A stretch of DNA of 64,000 bases from CAWDVK01 sp963805715. GTDB lineage: Bacteria; Actinomycetota; Actinomycetes; Streptosporangiales; Streptosporangiaceae. Below are positions 36,013-44,445 of the stretch, piece after piece. The stretch spans positions 744,001 to 808,000 of the forward strand of contig CAWDVK010000009.1 in the NCBI GenBank assembly GCA_963805715.1, written 5' to 3'. Within the stretch, counting starts at the first letter, position 1, and each line of letters begins with the position of its first letter. The position numbers were made by a program, and so were the translations under genes. Below the pieces are notes generated by a model, which saw only the letters and a list, made by a program, of their open reading frames with translations, did no database searches and was not told where the DNA came from.

Positions 36013-36968
36013 CTATCCGCGAACCAGCTGGGCGTCAGCGCGGTCTTTGCTGAGGCTGACCAGCGCGCCGTTCAGCGCTCCTGTCGAGTAGTCGCTGCCA
36101 GGGTTGACGATCAGCGTTCGCCGCTTGCCCAGCCTGCGGATGCCGGACGCCTCATGGATGTGGCCGTGCAGGCCCACCAGGGGCTGGCGGTCCAGCTCGA
36201 TCTCCCGCACCGCCTGCTGCCGACCGCCGCATACTGCACTTGCCCGAGCACTGCCTGGACACGCAGGTTCTCATCCAGCGCGGGTGCCTCGTCTAGCTGC
36301 GTGCCGTACGGCGGCGGGTGCAGGTTGAACACGGCCCGCTCGGGCCGCTGGAGCTTGTCAGCCATGGCCGCATACGCGGCGGCGAGATGCTGCTCGTCCT
36401 CCTCGCGGTAGGTATGCCACGGCGTGGGATTGGAGTAGCCCCAGCTGATCATCTCGTGCTCGTCGTCGAGCATCACGACCTTGCCCTCGGCGTGGACGCC
36501 CCACGGCGCCTGGTCGAGCATCTCTCCGAGTTCCACCGGATCGTCGTTGCCGAGCATCAGGTACAGCGGCACGCCCCTGGGCCGCAGCCGGGTGTCGGCG
36601 ATGTCCATCCACTCCGCGAGCCGTTCCCGCATCAGGCGCAGGAACAGCTGATCCAGCGTGCCGTCCGCCTCCATGGATTCCAGCTCGCCGGGCTCGGCCC
36701 GGTAAGGGTAGTAGCCGTGGTCGGCGATCAGTCGCTCCAGATCGGTCAGCTCTGAGCCCTCGGTCAGCTCGTACCGAGTGCCCACGAAGGTGCAGAGCCA
36801 GCGTCCGCCCGGCCCGCGCACGATCGACTGGATGGCCTTGCCCGCGACGTCCCCGCCGAGGATCAGGACCGTGGGCTTGTAGACCTGGGTGGAGTTGACG
36901 AACTTACGGAAGCAGAGGCTGGACCCGTGCAGATCGCTGACGAAGTAGAGGAGCGTGTTCCTGGCCAT
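36013..36968 (-). pseudogene. Metallophosphoesterase, one frameshift near the 3' end
   Basis: The 5' frame (ATG at 36968) has the calcineurin-like metal motifs YFVSDLHGS, LILGGDVAG and MLGNDDPVELGEM, plus NLHPPPYGT. After about 36214 the match moves to another frame with LVGLHGHIHEASGIRRLGK and LIVNPGSDYSTGALNGAL, ending at 36013. Adding one base in the run read as AGCAGGCGGTG restores a protein of about 318 residues with the final GHIHE motif. The break needs sequence confirmation. The gene overlaps the BtpA-type fragment by one base and belongs to the same sugar or nucleotide operon; the substrate is unknown. Confidence 0.82.
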
Positions 36969-37363
36969 TATGCGCCCACCTTGCTCTCGCGGGCATGCGC
37001 GGCCGCTGCCATGAAGGCCGCTACGCGGGCCGGATCCACCGGATTCCAGGTGATGGCATCGCGCTTGAGCGTGGTACCGACGACCGCCCCGTCCGCGACA
37101 GCAAGGATCTCCTGGACGGTGTCCGCTGTCACGCCGGTATTGGCCAGCACGGGGGTGCGCGGGATCGCGTGCTTCGCCTCGCGCAGCTGGGCCGTATCGG
37201 TCGGGGCGCCGGTGATCGGCCCGCTGATCAGGATCGCGTCAGCACCGAGGAAGGCTGCGCTGTGCGCGCGTTCCCCGATTGAGCGGTGCCCTAATGAGCT
37301 CGCGAATTCGGGGGTGATGTTCGCCATCAGCGCGACCGACTCGGCGCCGATGAGGGTTGTCAT
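36968..37363 (-). pseudogene. C-terminal half of a BtpA/SgcQ-family protein
   Basis: The 131-residue product begins inside the family sequence (ALMANITPEFASSLGHRSIG) and continues with AFLGADAILISGPITGAPTD, LREAKHAIPRTPVLANTGVT, and ILAVADGAVVGTTLKRDA. Full-length BtpA/SgcQ proteins are about 260-290 residues; the N-terminal half of the barrel is absent. The start overlaps the DeoR stop by 4 bases, so it is still translationally coupled. SgcQ-like genes occur in sugar operons with DeoR regulators. Probably an internal deletion fused the remainder to the regulator. Confidence 0.8.
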
Positions 37364-38199
37364 CCTGCCGCCTGGGTCGGCTCGTCGCGGTCCCCGACGG
37401 AGCCGTGCTGCTGCTGCGCAGCGGAGTCTGGCTCTGCCATGATCACCTCCACGCCCTCGCGCTCGATACTGTCCACCTCGACGGGATCGGCACTGGCATC
37501 GGAGACGATCGCCGACACTCGCTTGATCGGCACGACCGTGCTGAGCGCCACGTCGCCGAACTTCGAGCCATCGGCCAGGACGACTATCCGCTCTGTCCGC
37601 TCCAGCGCCGCGCGGATGACCCCGGCCTCGCCGTCGTCGAGATCGGTAACACCGCGGCGGGCCGAGATTCCGGCAGCCCCGATGATCGCGATGTCAGTGT
37701 TGTAACGCTGCACGCATTCCACGGCCGCGGGCCCGACGCAGCTGAGCTCGTCCTGGCGTACTATCCCGCCGGCCATGATCACCTGGACCCGCCGGGTGCC
37801 CAGCACGCTGGCCACCACCAGGGACGGCGTGATCACGAGCAGGCCATCGCGCGGCGCAGCCAGCTGCGCGAACTGCTCGACCGTCGAACCGACGCCCACG
37901 AAGATGACCCGGGCGCCAACGGTCAGCTCGGCGGCCCGCAGCGCGATCCGCCGCTTCTCCTGTGCGTGATGCAGCATGCGAGCGCTCTGCGTCACCTCGA
38001 AGGCACCGGCAGCGCGAATGACCCGGGTGGTCGCGCCCCCGTAGGTGCGGCGGACGAAACCGTCGCGGTCAAGACGCCGCAGATCGCGGCGGATGGTCAT
38101 CTCGGAGACACCGAACTCACGGGCCAGGCCGCTGACCTCCACCGCCTGGTCCGCGGCGAGCCGCTCCAGCATTTTGATCCGCCGCTCGACTGCCAGCAA
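37360..38199 (-). CDS. DeoR/GlpR-family transcriptional regulator
   Basis: A 279-residue repressor. The winged helix (about residues 4-58) has VSGLAREFGVSEMTIRRDLR and DRDGFVRRTYGGAT, the DeoR signature. The sugar-phosphate-binding domain (about 75-245) shows VGVGSTVEQFAQ, LVITPSLVVASVLG and DIAIIGAAGIS. The start is TTG at 38199, because AGGAGAGGGGC lies just upstream and the family N-terminus begins there. The gene is intact, unlike the sugar genes behind it. A promoter and two direct operator repeats lie 40-110 bp upstream. The inducer is probably a sugar phosphate. Confidence 0.92.
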   Translation of the reverse strand: MLAVERRIKMLERLAADQAVEVSGLAREFGVSEMTIRRDLRRLDRDGFVRRTYGGATTRVIRAAGAFEVTQSARMLHHAQEKRRIALRAAELTVGARVIFVGVGSTVEQFAQLAAPRDGLLVITPSLVVASVLGTRRVQVIMAGGIVRQDELSCVGPAAVECVQRYNTDIAIIGAAGISARRGVTDLDDGEAGVIRAALERTERIVVLADGSKFGDVALSTVVPIKRVSAIVSDASADPVEVDSIEREGVEVIMAEPDSAAQQQHGSVGDRDEPTQAAG

Positions 38200-38239
38200 G
38201 CCCCTCTCCTACCTGTTCGCTCCTGAACGCACTCTGTTC

Positions 38240-38309
38240 GTTTATGTACGAAGGATTGATAGTTCTTACTGTTTATGTTCGACTTTAGCAGCCTCTGGGG
38301 CAGCGTCAA
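38240..38309 (-). promoter_or_regulatory. DeoR-gene promoter with two operator repeats
   Basis: On the minus strand TTGACG (38309-38304) and TAAAGT (38287-38282) are 16 bp apart. Two direct copies of TCG(A/T)ACATAAAC follow, at 38282-38271 and 38251-38240, spaced 31 bp centre to centre, or three helical turns. This is the usual layout for DeoR-type autorepression. The region is AT-rich. Confidence 0.78.
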
Positions 38310-38350
38310 CGGGGGGCCAGCCGAGGCATGGGCAGTCAGGAGGAACGCTC

Positions 38351-38430
38351 ATGACTACGATGAACGCGACGATCATCCCGAACATCCCGATCAGGCGAGC
38401 GGCGCAGCATGTCCGAAGACCAGGGCCTTT
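38351..38430 (+). pseudogene. 5' stub of a gene divergent from deoR
   Basis: A strong ribosome site AGGAGG (38338-38343) precedes ATG at 38351, giving MTTMNATIIPNIPIRRAAQH. The frame then runs into the antisense 3' end of the phosphotransferase gene. The stub is probably the start of the lost first gene of the sugar operon; its identity cannot be told. Confidence 0.45.
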
Positions 38431-39365
38431 TAACCTCTTAACCTCTTGTAAGCGCTCGCGGCGAGGTCGAGCAGGAGCTTGTCGGGGACTGCGCCGTCAT
38501 GCCGGTAGCGGAACAGGCGCTGGACGACGCTGATCACGGCGGTCGCCTGACACCACTGGCGGAGACGGCCCGCGTTCAGGCCAGGGACGAGAGCGGTGAT
38601 GCGGCTGATCCGGTCGTCTAGCTCGCCCGCGCTGGTGACGCGGGCCAGGGCTATGTCGATCGCGTCCCATGTTCGGTCCCCGTAGGACGATCGGGGGTCG
38701 ATCGCGACCAGCCCACGGGCCGGGCCGCCGTCGAGGATGTTGAACAGGTGCAGATCTCCGTGCACGAGCCCGTAGTCGCCGGTGCTGGCGGTCAGCTCGC
38801 GCGCTAGCGCGTGGCCGCGCGCCACCATGTCCGGCGACACGAACCTGCTTACATAAGGATCGCGCGCCCGCCGGGCGATGAGGCCGTAGATGAACTCCAC
38901 GCCTTCCGCGCTTGAACGCAGCGTCGCGACGTCCTGCCCGTCAACATTCCGGAGCCCGGCGAGCAGCTCGGCGAAGTCGTCGAACGGCGGGAGCCCAGGC
39001 CACGCGGCGACCTTCGTCCCTGGCGTCACCCTGTCCAGGAGGAGCGCGCCGGCTTCCGGATCGGATTCGAGCAGGTCCACCGCGTGCGGCGTTCGCGCCC
39101 ACGCCCGCAGCGCGATCGCCTCCGACTCGGCGATTGACCGGTCGGGCGTCAGCTTGAGCACCACCGGCCTGGCGCCATCCTGGCGACCGAGAAAGACACG
39201 CGACGTGCCGCCGGACAGCGGCTCGTCCAGTTCCAGGCCCCAGCGCTGGCAGTACGCGGCGACCAGTCCGGCCAAGCCGTCGCACCACGGTTCCGCGTCC
39301 GGCCCGAACCGGTCGAGCAGCCGCTCGCGGGCGGCGGCGTCCAGTACGAACTCCGGGTCAAGCAT
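38430..39365 (-). CDS. Aminoglycoside/hydroxyurea-type phosphotransferase (APH(6) family)
   Basis: A 311-residue kinase-fold enzyme starting ATG at 39365. Visible are the P-loop-like GGTSRVFLG, ATP-binding K71 in PVVLKLTP, catalytic D204 with H202 and N209 in LVHGDLHLFNIL, and the metal ligand D223 in AIDPRSSYGDRTWDAID. The Pfam family APH_6_hur includes streptomycin 6-kinases and hydroxyurea phosphotransferases. The actual substrate here is untested, and many chromosomal members have no proven resistance role. It sits between relics, consistent with an accessory region. Confidence 0.85.
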   Translation of the reverse strand: MLDPEFVLDAAARERLLDRFGPDAEPWCDGLAGLVAAYCQRWGLELDEPLSGGTSRVFLGRQDGARPVVLKLTPDRSIAESEAIALRAWARTPHAVDLLESDPEAGALLLDRVTPGTKVAAWPGLPPFDDFAELLAGLRNVDGQDVATLRSSAEGVEFIYGLIARRARDPYVSRFVSPDMVARGHALARELTASTGDYGLVHGDLHLFNILDGGPARGLVAIDPRSSYGDRTWDAIDIALARVTSAGELDDRISRITALVPGLNAGRLRQWCQATAVISVVQRLFRYRHDGAVPDKLLLDLAASAYKRLRG

Positions 39366-39414
39366 GGGCCATAGCCTGGCGGGCGAGCACGGCGCGGCAC
39401 AACGGGATTTACCG

Positions 39415-39760
39415 TCACGAAGGCTTGCAGGCGCGGATGGCGAGGGTAATCGGGACCGGCCGGGGACCGGATTCGGCCACGCGCTCGATAACCAGTCCGG
39501 CGGCTGCGAAACCATTGAGGATCTCGGCGAGCGGATGGTGACGCCTCCCGGCGCGCTTGCGGACCTGGACGCCCCACCAGGGCGCCTCGGCATGCCAGCC
39601 GGCTTGGCGGTACGTCGGATAGCCCGGTGCCGCACCCCAGGTCGAGGCACAGTCCCGTGTCCGGGCCGAGAAGTTCGATGACCTCGGCCGCATTGCCTTC
39701 GACCGACGGTTTCCGCCACTCGTCGTACCAGTCCGCGTACCTGCCCTTATGGCCGGGCCA
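39415..39760 (-). pseudogene. Class I SAM methyltransferase relic
   Basis: One frame codes for GRYADWYDEWRKPSVEGNAA, then LLGPDTGLCLDLGCGTGLS, the SAM-binding start of a methyltransferase. Another gives the end: HHPLAEILNGFAAAGLVIER with a tail ending ACKPS before TGA at 39415. The central part is deleted and the frames disagree. The gene is dead. Confidence 0.75.
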
Positions 39761-39969
39761 TTAGGGGCCTGTGACCAGAGTGACGAGGGGGCAGCTACGG
39801 CTACCGGGCTGGCCAATCTGGCTGGTCACTGCCCCTGCTCACTAGTCGCCGCGCGGGCAACCCTGATCACGGTCAGGGTTGATCCTGATGCCTTCGGGGA
39901 TGCAGGTCAGGGTGCGAACCGGGGCTGATCCCGATCGACGTGGGCCTTCACCGGAGGCAGTCTCGAAGC

Positions 39970-40260
39970 ATGAACGCAAGCACTTCAGATACAAGGTCCG
40001 CCACCATTGCCGACCGGCCCGCAGCCCGCCAGCTGCGCCGGTCTGCCGACGACAAGATGCTGGCCGGTGTGGCCGGCGGCGTGGCCCGGTACCTGGACGC
40101 GGACGTCACGCTGGTTCGCGTGATCATCGCCGCGCTAGCCCTGTTCACCGGTGCCGGTGTGGCCCTCTACATCGCCGCCTGGCTGCTCATCCCCGAGGAT
40201 GGCGAAGATCAGCCGGTCGCCGCGGCCTGGATCGCCAGCCGCCAGAACCGCTCCCGCTAA
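39970..40260 (+). CDS. PspC domain-containing membrane protein
   Basis: A 96-residue protein. It has the PspC core RRSADDKMLAGVAGGVARYL, then VTLVRVIIAALALFTGAGVA and AAWLLIPEDGEDQP: an amphipathic N-terminal part and two close membrane helices. PspC domains sense or signal membrane stress. ATG at 39970 is chosen; GGAGG lies 12 bases upstream, a little far. A GTG at 39940 would add ten residues. A small hydrophobic protein follows 43 bp later in the same direction. Confidence 0.87.
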   Translation: MNASTSDTRSATIADRPAARQLRRSADDKMLAGVAGGVARYLDADVTLVRVIIAALALFTGAGVALYIAAWLLIPEDGEDQPVAAAWIASRQNRSR

Positions 40261-40303
40261 CCCTTCCCGCAAACTAGCCCGACGTGAACGGAGACCGATC
40301 AAT

Positions 40304-40453
40304 ATGCCCGGGATCATCGCCCTCGCCCTCATCGCCATCGTGGCCCTGACCATCCTCAGTTTCACCGCGCACTTCCTGTTCTCCCCGTGGCTGCTGGTGG
40401 TCATCGCCATCCTGGCCTGGATCAAGTTCCGCCCGCGCCGCTCGCACCAGTAG
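40304..40453 (+). CDS. Small hydrophobic protein (49 residues)
   Basis: ATG at 40304 follows GGAG at a good distance. The product is almost wholly hydrophobic (MPGIIALALIAIVALTILSF, then AHFLFSPWLLVVIAILAWIK) and ends in FRPRRSHQ, so two helices with a basic tail. It is not recognised. It probably shares a transcript with the PspC gene and may be a membrane-stress partner. Confidence 0.65.
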   Translation: MPGIIALALIAIVALTILSFTAHFLFSPWLLVVIAILAWIKFRPRRSHQ

Positions 40454-40808
40454 CCCCCGTGCCCGGCCGCCCGCTGCCCGGCTGGCCCTGAGCAGGCCCG
40501 CCGGGCAGCGTCGTGCTCGCCTCGCGTGGCCCTTACTCGCCCACCGACGGCCCCGGAAAGTCTTTGGCCGAAGGCCCGGCCGCTGGCATGAGCCTTCCGG
40601 TACTCCACGGCATCGGCCAGGGCGGAGCGCATGACGGGCAAATCCGATGCCAGAAATTCCGGGCTCGCCGATGCCTTAGTTCGCTGCCGGCGGAATTCCA
40701 TTCAGCGCATAGGCCGGGCCGCCAGCACCCATTGGCCGCTATCGCCGACTGCCCTGACGGACCGCGCAACGTGCGTCCGCCTGGTCCCTGCGTGCTGAAT
40801 GTCTGCCC
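40454..40808. other. Intergenic region, no supported gene (355 bp)
   Basis: The stretch lies between convergent genes. On the minus strand a frame reads SALADAVEYRKAHASGRAFG (near 40615), which has protein-like composition, but it has no start signal or recognised homology. It may be a relic. Confidence 0.4.
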
Positions 40809-43394
40809 TCAGGCCAGATCCGCCGAGAGCTCGCCCCGCGGCAGGCTTGCGACGAGCCGAGCGCTGATCCGGTCAGCTTCCGGGGCACCGAGCTCCGCGT
40901 ACAGGGCGAGGGCTTCCTGCCAGTGGCGGCGGGCCCGGGCGGGACTGCCGCTGGCCTGGTAGCTGCCGGCCAGCCCCTCGTGCGCGCGGGCCTGCTCGTA
41001 TTTCTCGCCGGCCTGAGTTGCCACGTCGCGCGCGGCGGCCAGCTGAGTGCGGGCCTCGGCCAGGCCGGTGGCGAGGAGCAGCTCGCCCAGGCCGTTGAGC
41101 GCACAGCCCTGGCTGGACAGGTCGCCGGTCTCGCGGCACAGCGCAAGGGCCTGCTCCAGGTACCGGGCCGCCTCCTGGTAGCGGCCCTGGCGCAGGTCGA
41201 TGACGCCCAGGCCGGCCAGGGCGTCGGACTCGCTGATCCGGTCGCCTATCTCCCGGAACAGGGTCAGTGCCTGCTGGAAGTGACCGGCGGCTTGCTGGTA
41301 GCGGCCCTGCCGGATTTCGACCTCGCCGAGATTGCCGAGCGCGCGAGCCGCACCGCCCCAGTCGCGAGTCTCGCGGCACAGGCCTAGTGACTGCCGGAGG
41401 TAGGCCGCCGCCTCCTGGTAGCGGCCCTGCCGCAGGTCGACGAAGCCGAGGCTGGCGAGCGTGCGAGCCTCGCCAGGCCGGTCGCCGATCTCGCGGAACA
41501 TGGCCAGCGCCTGCCGCAGGTAACCGGCCGCCCGCTGGCCGCTGCCCTGCAGGAAATCGACGAAGCCGAGGTTGGAAAGCGCACGTGCCTCGCCCATCCG
41601 GTCACCGCACTCGCGGTACAAGGCCAGGGCCTGCTCGAAGTGGGTGGTGGCCTGCGCGTAACGGCCCTGCCGGAGGTCAACGACGCCGAGGCTGTTCAGC
41701 GCGCCTGCCTCGGCCGCGCGGTCGCCGATCTCGCGGGCAGCGCGTCGGGCATGGCTGTGGATGGTGATGGCCTCCGGGTAGTAGCCCTCGGTGTCGAGGT
41801 AGCGGAACAAGGTGGCCGAGAAGCGGGTCGCGTGGCCCGGCCAGCCCTGCACGGCCGAGTACAGAGCCACCGCTACCAGGCTCGGCCGTTCGGCGTTCAG
41901 CCATGCCCTCGCTGCTTCCTCACCGATGAGGGCGGGGGCCGATGCGCTCGACGGCGGGATGGCGGGCCGACGGTGCCGCTCGGCGGGGAACACGATGTCC
42001 ATCGCGATCGCGGCGGTGTGCAGGTAGTAATCGAGCAGGCGGGTCAGCGCCGCCCGCTGCTCCTGCTCGCCGTCCTGAGCGTCGGTAAGCTCACGGGCAT
42101 AGCCTCGCAGCAGGTCATGCATGCCGTACCGGAGTGGCGCGGCGGGCTGGATCATGCACGCGCGGGCCAGCACGTCGAGTGAGCGATCAGCCTCGTCGGC
42201 GGTCACGCCGGTGAGGGCCGCGATTGCGTAGCGGTCCAGGTCCGGGCCCAGGTGCAGGCCAGCCAGCCGGAAGGCGCGGGCCGTTTCGTCGCCGAGCTGC
42301 CGGTAGGACCAGGAGAATACGGCGCGGACATCCGCGGCCGGGTCGCCGCCATCAGCGAAGGCGTCCAGGTTCGGGCGCGCAGCGAGGTCGGCGGCGATCC
42401 GCGCGAGGGACAGATCAGACCGCATGGCGGCGCGGGCCGCGATGATGCACAACGCTAACGGCAGGTGCGCGCATGAGCTGATGATCTGCGTTGTCGCGTC
42501 CGGGTCGGCGGCGAGCCTGGCGGGACCTAGGCGTTGCTGCAGCAGCTGGCGGGCCTCGGCGTCGGTCAGGACATCCAGGGTCAGCGGGCGGACGGCCTCG
42601 ATTGCGGCCAGGCCGGTGAGCTGGCTGCGGCTGGTGATCACGACCCGGCAGGTGGGACTGCCGGGCAGTAACGGCCGCACCTGCGCCGCGTCCCTGGCGT
42701 TGTCGAGCACCACGAGCATCCGCTTTCCTGCCAGCAGGCTGCGGTACAGGCCCAGCTGCGCCTCTTCCGTCCGGGGGAGCCGGTCAGCCGGGATCTGCAG
42801 GGCATCCAGGAACACGCGGACCGCATCCCCGGGCGTCACCGGCGTGCCCGATGGGCCGAAGCCGTGCAGGTTCACGAACAGCTGCCCGTCGGGGAACTCC
42901 GCTTCCACCTGATGCGCCCACTGCACCGCCAGCGCGGTCTTCCCCACTCCCGCGGTGCCGCCGATGGCCGTGACGACCGCGGCCCCGCCAGGCTGGTTCA
43001 GCAGCCGGGACAAGGCGGCCAGCTGATCACGCCGTCCGGCAAATCCGGGCACAGCGGCCGGGAGATGCCGCGGTACGACGCGGCCCCCGCTGCGCCGGCG
43101 CATTTCACCGGGAGCCGGCCCGGCCACTTCAGCATCCGGGGCGCGGGCCAGGCGCCGGCCGGCGGCGGCGATGAACTCCGCCCTGGCCCCGTCGCGCAGC
43201 TCCAGCGCGTCAGCCAGCCGGTACAGCGAGTCCCGGTAGGGCCACCGGGTACGGCCGCGCTCCAGGTCGCCGATGGCACGGACACTCAGCCCTGACCGCT
43301 CGGCCAGGTCTTGCTGCGACATCCGGGCTGCCCGGCGGCACGCGCGCAGCCGGGCTCCGAACGCTCCATCATCGCCGCTCATACCAGCCTTCAT
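40809..43394 (-). CDS. XRE-type HTH, NB-ARC ATPase and TPR regulator (STAND protein)
   Basis: About 861 residues. The HTH (about residues 10-65) reads LRACRRAARMSQQDLAERSG, then VRAIGDLERGR. The NB-ARC domain (about 115-400) has FAGRRDQLAAL, Walker A IGGTAGVGKTALAVQWA near residue 142, MLVVLDNARDAAQVRPLLPG and VVITSRSQL. From about 530 to 835 there are seven or so TPR-like 40-residue repeats (LGFVDLRQGRYQEAAAYLRQ and similar). ATG at 43394 or 43382 is likely; a GTG at 43445 is also in frame. Relatives include AfsR-like antibiotic regulators and STAND defence proteins. The AT-rich upstream region may be its promoter. Confidence 0.9.
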   Translation of the reverse strand: MKAGMSGDDGAFGARLRACRRAARMSQQDLAERSGLSVRAIGDLERGRTRWPYRDSLYRLADALELRDGARAEFIAAAGRRLARAPDAEVAGPAPGEMRRRSGGRVVPRHLPAAVPGFAGRRDQLAALSRLLNQPGGAAVVTAIGGTAGVGKTALAVQWAHQVEAEFPDGQLFVNLHGFGPSGTPVTPGDAVRVFLDALQIPADRLPRTEEAQLGLYRSLLAGKRMLVVLDNARDAAQVRPLLPGSPTCRVVITSRSQLTGLAAIEAVRPLTLDVLTDAEARQLLQQRLGPARLAADPDATTQIISSCAHLPLALCIIAARAAMRSDLSLARIAADLAARPNLDAFADGGDPAADVRAVFSWSYRQLGDETARAFRLAGLHLGPDLDRYAIAALTGVTADEADRSLDVLARACMIQPAAPLRYGMHDLLRGYARELTDAQDGEQEQRAALTRLLDYYLHTAAIAMDIVFPAERHRRPAIPPSSASAPALIGEEAARAWLNAERPSLVAVALYSAVQGWPGHATRFSATLFRYLDTEGYYPEAITIHSHARRAAREIGDRAAEAGALNSLGVVDLRQGRYAQATTHFEQALALYRECGDRMGEARALSNLGFVDFLQGSGQRAAGYLRQALAMFREIGDRPGEARTLASLGFVDLRQGRYQEAAAYLRQSLGLCRETRDWGGAARALGNLGEVEIRQGRYQQAAGHFQQALTLFREIGDRISESDALAGLGVIDLRQGRYQEAARYLEQALALCRETGDLSSQGCALNGLGELLLATGLAEARTQLAAARDVATQAGEKYEQARAHEGLAGSYQASGSPARARRHWQEALALYAELGAPEADRISARLVASLPRGELSADLA
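41108..41720 (-). repeat. 120-bp near-identical repeats coding for TPR units
   Basis: Five consecutive units of 120 bp are similar at the DNA level. Strings such as TACCAGGAGGCGGC, CGGTACAAGGCCAGGGCCTGC and GCGGCCCTGCCGCAGGTCGA recur at constant spacing. Such similarity points to recent duplication or gene conversion and allows copy-number change in the sensor part. Confidence 0.78.
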
Positions 43395-43494
43395 GTCGCG
43401 ACAGCCAGCCACCAGGGCAGCAGACCCGATCGGCAACCGCCCCACTGAAGGAAGGGACAGCCTGATCTGATCCGGCTCCGGGCAAGCCGAACTC

Positions 43495-43560
43495 TATCAG
43501 GAGGAGTAATTCTGTCGTTATTACAAGATTTGTCATATCCTATAATTTTATTGACAAGGT
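43495..43560. promoter_or_regulatory. AT-rich segment between the STAND gene and the HNH gene
   Basis: About 60 bp with strikingly low GC in a GC-rich chromosome. It includes TTGTCA-16 bp-TGACAA (43530-43557), an inverted pair. The STAND gene reads away from it on the minus strand, so it probably contains that promoter. It also holds the end of the HNH frame. Confidence 0.5.
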
Positions 43561-44142
43561 ACGTCCCCCTGAGCCGAACTCCATAGGCAGCGGCTCCTGG
43601 CCAGCCGGGATCCCGGCAGCCAGCGCCCGCTCGATCGCTTCCTCGGCAGGGGTCCCGTCCCGGCCGGCGGACAGGATGGCATCGCGGACGGCGACCGCTC
43701 GTCCCCGTGCTCCGCGAATATCGGCGAGCGGGGATCCGGTCCGCCAGCGCCGGGCCTGATAGTCAGCGGCGTTCTCGGCCGCTGTGCCCGCGAGCAGGCA
43801 GGCCGGCCGCTGGCAGCTGGCGTTATCGCAGGCGTGCCGGATCACCGGCATCTCCCCCGCGAACGGCTGGGCCACGCCATGACTCAGCTGCCAGCCCAGG
43901 GCATGCGCGGACACCTGCCGCCTGTGCACCCAGATGCTGCCATGGCCGCTGCCGTCCAGCGCACCCGTCCACCACCAGTGCCCGGTCCCGCGCCAGACCT
44001 GCGCATAGTAGCGGGACGCCGTGGCCGGGTCGGCGATGATCTCTGCCCAGACCTGCGCCGGGATCCGGTCGATACCCGGCGCGCACGTGACCGGCATGCC
44101 CGGCAGTACCGGATGAGGCTGGCCGCTGGTCCAGGCGCCCAT
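43540..44142 (-). CDS. HNH-type nuclease-like protein
   Basis: A 200-residue protein from ATG at 44142. The core RHACDNASCQRPACLLAGTA followed by ENAADYQARRW matches the zinc-binding HNH pattern of phage and mobile-element proteins (H-x-C-D-N-x-x-C-x-x-P-x-H/C-L-x-x-G-T-x-x-E-N). An upstream WWWTGALDGSGHGSIWVHRR fits the preceding beta strands. The final H is replaced by C (ACLL), so activity is uncertain. A longer frame to 44349 is possible but not conserved in character. It lies directly upstream of the STAND gene on the same strand. The frame ends in AT-rich DNA. Confidence 0.7.
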   Translation of the reverse strand: MGAWTSGQPHPVLPGMPVTCAPGIDRIPAQVWAEIIADPATASRYYAQVWRGTGHWWWTGALDGSGHGSIWVHRRQVSAHALGWQLSHGVAQPFAGEMPVIRHACDNASCQRPACLLAGTAAENAADYQARRWRTGSPLADIRGARGRAVAVRDAILSAGRDGTPAEEAIERALAAGIPAGQEPLPMEFGSGGRTLSIKL

Positions 44143-44200
44143 GCGCGCACCATATGCCCGGACTCTGACACTAGGCCGGCAACCGCGCTCTCCTAGGCGA

Positions 44201-44377
44201 TCAGCGCCCGCCGTCAGTCTCGGGCCTGACGGCCATCTCGAGCCACACCACTCGCCCCGGCTCGTCGCCGCCGTGCCCCCATCGATCTGCGAGCGCGTCC
44301 GTGCTGTTGGGGACACTGGCCCAGTCCCCGATTCTGCCCTCGAAATCACCGTCGGCGTAGCTGATCAGGCTGGCCAC
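44201..44377 (-). CDS. Short ORF of unknown function
   Basis: From GTG at 44377 the frame gives VASLISYADGDFEGRIGDWA, then RVVWLEMAVRPETDGGR, with balanced, protein-like composition. Similar composition continues upstream in the same frame (RELTQLPAKLADPGRRPLCD) to about 44470, without a good start codon. It may be the 3' part of a broken gene. Not recognised. Confidence 0.4.
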   Translation of the reverse strand: MASLISYADGDFEGRIGDWASVPNSTDALADRWGHGGDEPGRVVWLEMAVRPETDGGR

Positions 44378-44445
44378 GCCCCACGAGGCGTGGCCGTCGC
44401 ATAGGGGCCTGCGGCCGGGGTCGGCCAGCTTGGCCGGGAGCTGAG

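Noticed and set aside
43540..44349. Long 269-residue version of the HNH gene
   Set aside because: The first 69 residues are low-complexity and unlike the family; ATG at 44142 fits better.
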